From Lachnotalea sp. AF33-28 (lineage in GTDB: Bacteria > Bacillota > Clostridia > Lachnospirales > Lachnospiraceae): DNA of 64,000 nucleotides. The notes beneath the pieces are model-generated. The model saw only the letters and a list, made by a program, of their open reading frames with translations. It did no database searches and was not told where the DNA came from. Made by a program: the position numbers and the translations under genes. The stretch covers positions 1-64,000 of the forward strand of contig NZ_QUEE01000001.1 of NCBI RefSeq assembly GCF_003477885.1, written 5' to 3'. Shown piece by piece: positions 58,471 through 64,000 of this stretch; the first letter of the stretch is position 1; every line of letters begins with the position of its first letter.

Positions 58471-58974
58471 TTAAAACTTGCGTATCCGGTCTTCCTCATC
58501 CCCCACGCTTTTATCGATCGATCTGATCACCACATAATAGCCCCGTTTTTCGTCAATCTTCACGTATACCCGGTCGTTCACCCTGTGATGGACGATCGCC
58601 CTTCCAAGAGGAGAATCGATGCTGATCATGCCGGCCAGCGAATTTCCCCTTATGGTAGTCACCAGCTTATAGGTTTCAGTTTCATCGTCGTCCTCAAAAT
58701 ATACTTCCACCACATTGTTCAGGCCGACCTCGTTTTCTCCCGATTCATCGGACACGATTCTGGCGGTCCTGATCATTTTTTCAAGATAGCGTATGCGGCT
58801 CTCGTTTTTGTTCTTGTCCTTCTTCGCCGCATGATATTCGAAGTTCTCGCTCAAATCACCCTGTGCCCGGGCTTCCTTTACCGCCTCCAGTGCCTGTTTG
58901 CGCACCACCAGCCTGCGGTATTCGATCTCTTCCTCCATTTTTTTAATATCACTTTCCGTCAAACGGTCATACAT
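58471..58974 (-). CDS. greA: Transcript cleavage factor GreA
   Basis: 167 residues. The N-terminal coiled coil (about 10-75; SENFEYHAAKKDKNKNESRI with the acidic tip DLSEN) and a C-terminal FKBP-like domain (SPLGRAIVHHRVNDRVYVKI) mark GreA/GreB. It rescues backtracked RNA polymerase by stimulating RNA cleavage. Start ATG 58974 has AGGAGG; a TTG at 58983 is too close to it. It lies 18 bp downstream of a GGDEF-EAL gene. Confidence 0.95.
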   Translation of the reverse strand: MYDRLTESDIKKMEEEIEYRRLVVRKQALEAVKEARAQGDLSENFEYHAAKKDKNKNESRIRYLEKMIRTARIVSDESGENEVGLNNVVEVYFEDDDETETYKLVTTIRGNSLAGMISIDSPLGRAIVHHRVNDRVYVKIDEKRGYYVVIRSIDKSVGDEEDRIRKF

Positions 58975-58992
58975 CGGATTCAAGCCTCCTGT

Positions 58993-61689
58993 TTACAGAT
59001 ATTTCTTTTCATATTCCTCTATCGGTATCGGCCGGCTGAACAAATAGCCCTGTACCAGCTCCACGCCGCAGCCTTTTAACGCCGTCAGCTGTTCTTCCTT
59101 CTCAATTCCCTCCGCAATGAGCTTTATTCCCATCTCCCTGCAGAGCTGTGCGATGGTCTTAACGATTCTGCGCGTCTTCGGATTGTCCGCCACATCGTCC
59201 ACCATGGTTTTATCCAGCTTGAGCACGTCAAAATCCACAGCGGTCAACAGAGAGAGATTCGCATACTCCGTCCCGAAATCATCGATCGCAACGGCAAATC
59301 CCGCCCGCCTAAGCTCCTCAATGAGTTCCTTTAACTCGAAGTCCTTAGCATCGCGCATGCTTTCCGTGATTTCGATCTCCAGATAATTCGGTGAGATTGT
59401 GTACTTTTCACTGATATCTACCAGTCTCTTTACAAAGCCCGGCCCGGTCAGAGATGCGCGTGAGAAATTAACGGAAACCGGAAACGCCTTTTTCCCCTCA
59501 TTCACCCACTTTTTCAGCTTGGAACACACGAACTCAAATACGAAAAAGTCGATCTGCATCACAGAGCCCGCCTCTTCAAGCAGCGGCAGAAAATTCCCCG
59601 GCAGAACCAGAGCGCCTTCTCTTGGCTGATAGCGGATCAGCGCTTCCGCTCCCACTGTGTTGCCCGCATCGGAGGATACCTTGGGCTGGAAATACACGAC
59701 AAACTGTTCCTTGCTGATCTTGTCCTGCAATACCTTAGGATCTGTCAGAGGCAGCACTTCATCGCTCTCATGGCGGTAGCGGACTGTGGAAGGATGCCTG
59801 CGGTAATAATCCTTCTTATCCTCATACATCCTGGAATCGGCATCTCCCACGATTTGGCCGATATCTTCAACGGTTTCTGACCAGCAGGACCCGATCGCAG
59901 CCTTGCAGTTCTGGTCCGCATGGAAACATCGCTTGAGCTGCTTGACTCTGTCCGCAAAAAGATCGCTGCTGATCTTATAGCTTATGATCACAAATTCATC
60001 TCCGCCAATCCGGTAATACTCCGCATCCCCAAAGACTTCCCGCATCTTCTGCGCGCTTTCCTGAAGCACTTTATCCCCAAATGCATGGCCGCAGCGGTCG
60101 TTGATCTCTTTCAGACCGTTCACATCCAGAAATACGATCCCCAAGGGAGCGCGTTCATGAGACAGCGCCTTAAGATCCTGAATATATCGGTTGCGGTTAT
60201 AAAATGTCGTCAGTGTATCGTAAAAACTCAATCTGGAAAGCTGCTGCTCATTATCCGCCCGGCGGTAGCTTAACATCAGAAAGTAGCAGAGGGTCTGAAG
60301 CAGGGAAGCGATGTTCTGGAGACGCTGCGGCGGCGGATTGTCCACTCCCAGATAACCTTTCAGCTCGCCGCCCTGCTCCATAGGTGCGGCTACCAGACTG
60401 CGGATGTTCTGCATAGTGAGCACCCGGTATTCCTCCGGTGATGTGTCTTTAAGCTTCTCAACATCTTCCACTATCACACATTCGTTCTTTGAAAATACGG
60501 ATCTCCAACGGTCGATCAGGCTCTCCGGCATTCCCTGAAGCTGCTCACGCTGCGGTATTACCCCCATAGCACACCATTCAAAATCATTGTACATCCGTCC
60601 GTCGCGGATAAAAAAGAGATATGCACGCTCCGCAGATAAAAAGCTGCCGAGCCGTTTTAGGACTTCGGATACGCCGGCTACAAGATCCTGCCCCTGATAG
60701 AGAATCTGCACACTTCCCATCACCATTTTTTCCGCATCCAGCGTGAACTTAAGCTGCTGCTTCTCCATCTCTGACTCCGTGGTATCAAATGCGATCTCCA
60801 TTCGGGCCGGCCGGCCTTCCCACTCGATTATGCGGTCCTTAAGCAGATAATGCCGCTTTGTCAGCGGATTGGTATATTCCCATGTGTAATTTTCCCCCGG
60901 ACTTAAATGCTCATTGGTGCAGAACGGGCAGGGCGTCTTTCGTCCCTGCAGAAGGGCATAGCATTTCCTGCCGGTAAAATCCTCAATGCCGAAATTTTTG
61001 CGTCCGGCTTCATTAAGAAAGAGAAGCTCATAGGTATCCATATCGGAGACATACATCAATTCGGAGATCTCATCCATCGGAGCCCGCAGCTCTCTGGATA
61101 TTTTGCTTAAATAGCTGCTTCTCTCCCGATTCTCAACCTCCTGCTGTCTAAGCACCTCCCGTCTTTTGTTCTGTCGCCAGCCGATCCAAGACAGGAGGAT
61201 ACAGGCCGCGCCAAATGCGACTGCAACATAAGCCATGATCTGCCTAGTCTGATACACGCGCTTTTCCGTATACTTTTCAGCCTCCTCCACCGCGGTATTG
61301 GCCAATTCGAAATAATCCTCGCTTAAACGGAACAGTTCATTGCCGTCAGCCCCCTGACGGACCCGGCCGATCTCCGCCTTAAGCTCTTCCCAGCCATCCT
61401 GCATGACGGATATTATCCGCTGAAATTCATTGCTATTAAGTCTGATCAGGCCGTTCTCCCCACTGCCGGTGGAAAGTTCTTCCAAAAGGCTGTCCAGATA
61501 CCCGATCAACACATCGTCGGGCTCATGGGCGAGTTCCTGCTTGATCAGGCGCTGCGTGCCGCCCCGCACCACTCCCGCATAATTAATTACTCTGGCATTG
61601 CCCTGCAGCGTATGGATACAGGCCAGGGATATACCCACCGATATTATAAGCGCCAATCCCAGCACCGCTGGAATTATTTTTCTCTGCAT
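58993..61689 (-). CDS. Membrane sensor with GGDEF and EAL domains
   Basis: 898 residues. Two membrane segments (about 7-24 and 150-170) flank an external sensory region. A cytoplasmic PAS-like region with GRKCYALLQGRKTPCPFC (about 245-263), a GAF-like domain (about 320-470), an intact GGDEF (FLDVNGLKEINDRCGHAFGD, YRIGGDEFVIISY, about 485-635) and an intact EAL (GAEALIRYQPR, SVNFSR, EIEITESM, IDDFGTEYANL, LKLDKTM, AEGIEKEEQ, VQGYLFSRP) follow. It could both make and degrade c-di-GMP. GGAGAAAG precedes ATG 61689. It precedes greA on the same strand. Confidence 0.93.
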   Translation of the reverse strand: MQRKIIPAVLGLALIISVGISLACIHTLQGNARVINYAGVVRGGTQRLIKQELAHEPDDVLIGYLDSLLEELSTGSGENGLIRLNSNEFQRIISVMQDGWEELKAEIGRVRQGADGNELFRLSEDYFELANTAVEEAEKYTEKRVYQTRQIMAYVAVAFGAACILLSWIGWRQNKRREVLRQQEVENRERSSYLSKISRELRAPMDEISELMYVSDMDTYELLFLNEAGRKNFGIEDFTGRKCYALLQGRKTPCPFCTNEHLSPGENYTWEYTNPLTKRHYLLKDRIIEWEGRPARMEIAFDTTESEMEKQQLKFTLDAEKMVMGSVQILYQGQDLVAGVSEVLKRLGSFLSAERAYLFFIRDGRMYNDFEWCAMGVIPQREQLQGMPESLIDRWRSVFSKNECVIVEDVEKLKDTSPEEYRVLTMQNIRSLVAAPMEQGGELKGYLGVDNPPPQRLQNIASLLQTLCYFLMLSYRRADNEQQLSRLSFYDTLTTFYNRNRYIQDLKALSHERAPLGIVFLDVNGLKEINDRCGHAFGDKVLQESAQKMREVFGDAEYYRIGGDEFVIISYKISSDLFADRVKQLKRCFHADQNCKAAIGSCWSETVEDIGQIVGDADSRMYEDKKDYYRRHPSTVRYRHESDEVLPLTDPKVLQDKISKEQFVVYFQPKVSSDAGNTVGAEALIRYQPREGALVLPGNFLPLLEEAGSVMQIDFFVFEFVCSKLKKWVNEGKKAFPVSVNFSRASLTGPGFVKRLVDISEKYTISPNYLEIEITESMRDAKDFELKELIEELRRAGFAVAIDDFGTEYANLSLLTAVDFDVLKLDKTMVDDVADNPKTRRIVKTIAQLCREMGIKLIAEGIEKEEQLTALKGCGVELVQGYLFSRPIPIEEYEKKYL

Positions 61690-61756
61690 ATGCTTTCTCC
61701 GCCCACTTATGTAATACGACCATCATAACAAATTTAGCGCGAAAGTACAACCTAAT

Positions 61757-61804
61757 CCGCCCAAATGGCGCAGGGCATATAAGCCGCCCAAATGGCGCAG
61801 GGCA
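61757..61804. repeat. Short direct repeat upstream of the GGDEF-EAL gene
   Basis: CCGCCCAAATGGCGCAGGGCA is present twice, at about 61757 and 61784. A hairpin AGGGCAGAGC/GCTCCGCCCT follows at about 61799-61838. No function is inferred. Confidence 0.6.
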
Positions 61805-61845
61805 GAGCATGCCCCTCATTGGGATACGCTCCGCCCTGTCATACG

Positions 61846-62118
61846 CTACTGTCTCTCTGTAATTGTTACATGCACTGTATCGCCCGGCTGTTTGCCGATC
61901 GCCGCCCGTATATCCTTGCGCAGTCCGAGGATATGGCACGGAGTTCCCATGCGCACGATGCTCCCATCGTATTCCGCCGTATCGAATACGGCATGTACCT
62001 TTACCCGGCCTTTCCCAAACTCCTTCTTTACATCAAAGGGGATCTCCACATATGCCCCGTCGATATCCGGGACCTTTTTGATCACGGCATCGAACTCATA
62101 AACTTCGCTGCTGCTCAT
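61846..62118 (-). CDS. DUF1905 domain protein
   Basis: 90 residues of the small beta-barrel DUF1905 family: YEFDAVIKKVPDIDGAYVEI, PFDVKKEFGKGRVKVHAVFD, YDGSIVRMGTPCHILGLRKD, IRAAIGKQPGDTVHVTITER. The function is unknown; some relatives are fused to other DUFs. It overlaps the upstream DUF3842 gene by 4 bp (ATGA), so translation is coupled. There is no signal peptide. Confidence 0.88.
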   Translation of the reverse strand: MSSSEVYEFDAVIKKVPDIDGAYVEIPFDVKKEFGKGRVKVHAVFDTAEYDGSIVRMGTPCHILGLRKDIRAAIGKQPGDTVHVTITERQ

Positions 62119-62534
62119 ATATGCTCCTTTATCAGATCTACCGCCCGGTCCGTCAATTCACCCGCCGTAAGCGTGCCGCTCATCCCAGCCACAAGGATCT
62201 CACAGCGGTTCATGGGGATGAGGATCTTTACTGCCCGGCTCTGCCCCACCGCTGCAGCCATAACCGGAGTGACCTCTCCCAGCAGGCTGTCAGCCACCAC
62301 GATGCCCACCGGCCCGACAATAATATCCGCATACCGGCATGCCGCAACAACCGGATTCTCGCCGGTTGCCGCATTCTCAGCGCCGCCTTTGATCATGTTG
62401 GAAGTGGCAATGCTGTTGGTCCCCACCGCGATGATCTCCTCATCCGGCAGCGAAGCCTTTATTTTTTCAATCAGAAGCTTCCCGATCCGTCCGCCCTGAC
62501 CGTCGATTACCAATACTGTCTTATGTTCGCTCAT
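62115..62534 (-). CDS. DUF3842 domain protein
   Basis: 139 residues, conserved mainly in clostridia. N-terminal KTVLVIDGQGGRIGKLLIEK looks like a Rossmann-type nucleotide loop (G-x-G-G-x-I), followed by AVGTNSIATSNMIKGGAENA and IIVGPVGIVVADSLLGEVTP. It is predicted cytoplasmic with function unknown. It is first in a two-gene unit with the DUF1905 gene. The start at 62534 was kept because no better ATG is present. Confidence 0.88.
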   Translation of the reverse strand: MSEHKTVLVIDGQGGRIGKLLIEKIKASLPDEEIIAVGTNSIATSNMIKGGAENAATGENPVVAACRYADIIVGPVGIVVADSLLGEVTPVMAAAVGQSRAVKILIPMNRCEILVAGMSGTLTAGELTDRAVDLIKEHI

Positions 62535-62649
62535 GCGCGCTTCTCCTCATTCTGATACAGATATTTGGCGGCATGTCATGTGCCTGGCCGCCTCCCTTTA
62601 TTTTAGCATAGAATGGACGCTGCCGCCAGGGGGGCAGATCGCTCAACTA

Positions 62650-63630
62650 CTATTCGCATTTTCTAAGGCCATCTGCTTCATTGGCTTTGCAGATCCATTG
62701 TGTGGACAGATCCATAGCCGCTCTGCAGGCCTGCGTCTGATCCAGGGAATTCAGCATGACAAAATCATGTATGATCGCCTGAAACTGCACGGAGATCACG
62801 GGCACTCCGGCCTCCCTAAGTTTCACCGCATAGGCCTCTCCTTCGTCACGCAGCACATCCGCCTGACCGCTTAGGATCATCGCGTCGGGGAGACCCTCCA
62901 GCTGGCTCGTATCCGCACGCAGCGGGGATGCAAATATCTGATCTCTGTCCCGGCAGCTTGCGGTGTACTGATCCCAGAACCAGATCATCCCGTCCCTGTA
63001 GAGATAATAGTCTTCGGCAAAGGCGCAGTAAGAGGCGGTATCAAAACATGCATTGGTCACTGGATAGTACAGAAGCTGCTTTTGAATATGAGGCCCCCTT
63101 TTATATTTTGCCATCAGCGTCATAGCGATCGCCAGCTGGCCCCCGGCGCTGTCCCCGGCCACCGTCAGCGTATCCGGATTCATCGAGAAGCCTGCCCGGG
63201 CTGCAAGTTCCTGCACCATGCACAAGACGGAGTAGCACTGCTCGATGGCAATGGGATATCTGGCCTCCGGAGCGCGGGAATACTCAGGGAATATCACGAT
63301 GCACCCTGTCCTTGCGGCCAGCTCCCTGACCAGTTTTTCATGGGTATGAAAGCTTCCGAATACCCATCCGGCTCCGTGGATGTAAAAAATCACATTCGCC
63401 GGGCTGCATACCTGCTCCGGTATCACCGTATATACAGAAACCGCACCCCATCTGCCGGTCATCACCGAAGTGCATTCTATCCGCGCCGGATAAAGAAAAG
63501 CCGGCGCGTTCTGGGTCTCTTCCAGGATTTCCCTCCCCTTAGCCGGGGGAAGCTGATAAATTCTCGGGCACTTCATGCTCTCATTGCTGACAGCCTCCGC
63601 CGCCTTTTCCAACTGTACCGCTCGTTTCAT
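62650..63630 (-). CDS. Alpha/beta-hydrolase of the hormone-sensitive-lipase (esterase) family
   Basis: 326 residues. Oxyanion-hole motif FYIHGAGWVFGS (HGGG variant HGAG), nucleophile elbow LTVAGDSAGGQLAIAM, the catalytic Asp region AMILSGQADVLRDEG and the His in IIHDFVML are all present. No signal peptide, so cytosolic. It probably hydrolyses a short-chain ester, with natural substrate unknown. AAGGAG precedes ATG 63630. It lies about 90 bp downstream of the 6S-like RNA. Confidence 0.92.
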   Translation of the reverse strand: MKRAVQLEKAAEAVSNESMKCPRIYQLPPAKGREILEETQNAPAFLYPARIECTSVMTGRWGAVSVYTVIPEQVCSPANVIFYIHGAGWVFGSFHTHEKLVRELAARTGCIVIFPEYSRAPEARYPIAIEQCYSVLCMVQELAARAGFSMNPDTLTVAGDSAGGQLAIAMTLMAKYKRGPHIQKQLLYYPVTNACFDTASYCAFAEDYYLYRDGMIWFWDQYTASCRDRDQIFASPLRADTSQLEGLPDAMILSGQADVLRDEGEAYAVKLREAGVPVISVQFQAIIHDFVMLNSLDQTQACRAAMDLSTQWICKANEADGLRKCE

Positions 63631-63719
63631 ATAGTCTCCTTTTATGATCTTTATGCTCTATCATATGCGGCGGTACAACTTTTCCGTTCAAACAGGATCA
63701 AATGTTTCGATCGCCTTAT

Positions 63720-63900
63720 CTTAGCCGGGGGAGAATCTCCCCCAGGACCTCTGCCGCACGGTTGAGCTACCTCGCCAACTGCGTGCTCCTGCCTTACAGA
63801 CGCGCCAGGGCCACCAGGCATCTGTGGGAACAGTACCGTGCGGCAGGCCCATCGGTTGGCTCGGGGGCAGATTTGAACAAAGGCTGTCTCATCAGTTTGA
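63720..63900 (-). ncRNA. 6S-like RNA candidate
   Basis: On the minus strand an about 180-nt segment can fold as one long hairpin. AATCT-CCCCC pairs with GGGGG-AGATT (63734-63743 with 63863-63873). Inside it a one-sided loop (GAGCCAACCGAT, 63851-63862) is followed by GGGCC/GGTCC and TGCCGCACGGT/ACCGTGCGGCA (63835-63845 with 63752-63762). GAGCCAACCGAT and GCAGTTGGCGAGGTAGCTC resemble E. coli 6S pieces (GAGCCGATA; GCGGTTGGTGAGCATGCTC). One G-U wobble exists only if the minus strand is the RNA. Exact ends and identity are not proven. Confidence 0.5.
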
Positions 63901-63909
63901 GACACCGGG

Positions 63910-64000
63910 CTATAGGCTTTCTTTAAAAATATCCACGATTTCCACACGATTAAGCGCCTTGTAACCGCCGTCCATCAGAAGGGTGGCATCGGCCAGACCC
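63910..64000 (-). CDS. C-terminal end of an unidentified gene (N-terminus beyond window)
   Basis: The last 29 codons of a minus-strand gene end at 63910 with TAG. The visible end is GLADATLLMDGGYKALNRVE followed by IVDIFKESL. I do not recognise the family from this fragment. A hairpin TGTCTC/GAGACA follows the stop at about 63883-63905 and overlaps the presumed 5' end of the 6S-like RNA. Confidence 0.6.
   Translation of the reverse strand, partial: GLADATLLMDGGYKALNRVEIVDIFKESL

Noticed and set aside
61583..61939. 118-residue minus-strand ORF spanning the repeat near 61757
   Set aside because: It overlaps the starts of two better genes and is built on the direct repeats.
63720..63900. tRNA-Sec, ordinary tRNA or SRP RNA
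   Set aside because: GAGGTAGCTC resembles a D-arm, but no anticodon arm, T-arm TTCGA or SRP GGTCAGG motif fits; the long hairpin fits 6S better.

Overview
The window looks like a chromosomal segment of a spore-forming, anaerobic-type Firmicute, most likely a member of the Lachnospiraceae or a close relative. This is an inference from content. The minus strand carries glgC-glgD, spoVG, pth, mfd, a PrsA-like lipoprotein, spoVT, mazG, hup, rqcP(yabO), yabP, yabQ, divIC, spoIIE, tilS, hpt and ftsH, which is essentially the Bacillus subtilis spoVG-to-ftsH order with insertions. Sporulation genes (spoIIE, yabP, yabQ, spoVT, spoVG) and a GlgC/GlgD pair fit clostridia. I saw no rRNA, CRISPR array or convincing tRNA.

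Layout. 1-5028: the end of an AraC regulator, a DeoR regulator, a SpoU-type methyltransferase, then a plus-strand operon nagB-hxlA-hxlB-PTS EIIB with a good promoter. 5040-8034: an FMN-dependent hydroxy-acid dehydrogenase relative and a cytoplasmic GH13 glucosidase. 8535-17493: the ftsH-to-mazG housekeeping and sporulation cluster, interrupted between hup and mazG by an A/T-rich cassette: a DUF3800 protein and, tail to tail with it, a short structured RNA with a consensus promoter and its own terminator. 17731-20826: a rubredoxin-like/glutamate-synthase-domain protein and a beta-CASP nuclease. 21141-32582: spoVT, a beta-propeller lyase-like gene, a GNAT, PrsA-like, mfd, pth, spoVG, glgD and glgC. 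32821-37158: asnS and a YhaO/YhaN-like nuclease pair. 37363-42698: prs, a dnaI-like helicase loader, dnaD and murC, with a dense DnaA-box cluster between dnaD and murC. 42909-50842: merR, queT under a preQ1-I riboswitch, a transporter and phospholipase pair, an amino-acid ABC transporter, a MarR/TauE pair and a small SHOCT protein. 51051-61689: a c-di-GMP rich stretch (one GGDEF and two GGDEF-EAL proteins) with a small serine recombinase, a CtpE-like P-type ATPase, an OGG1-family glycosylase and greA. 61846-64000: DUF1905/DUF3842 genes, an esterase, a 6S-like RNA and the end of an unidentified gene.

The most interesting item is the DUF3800 + small-RNA cassette at 16148-17033. Second are the DnaA-box cluster at 41138-41318 and two families of dispersed palindromic intergenic repeats: family A near 2283, 29512 and 44181, and family B near 20831, 20952 and 37174 with fragments at 14020 and 15540. 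All functional statements rest on reading motifs and context. No database search or folding program was run.
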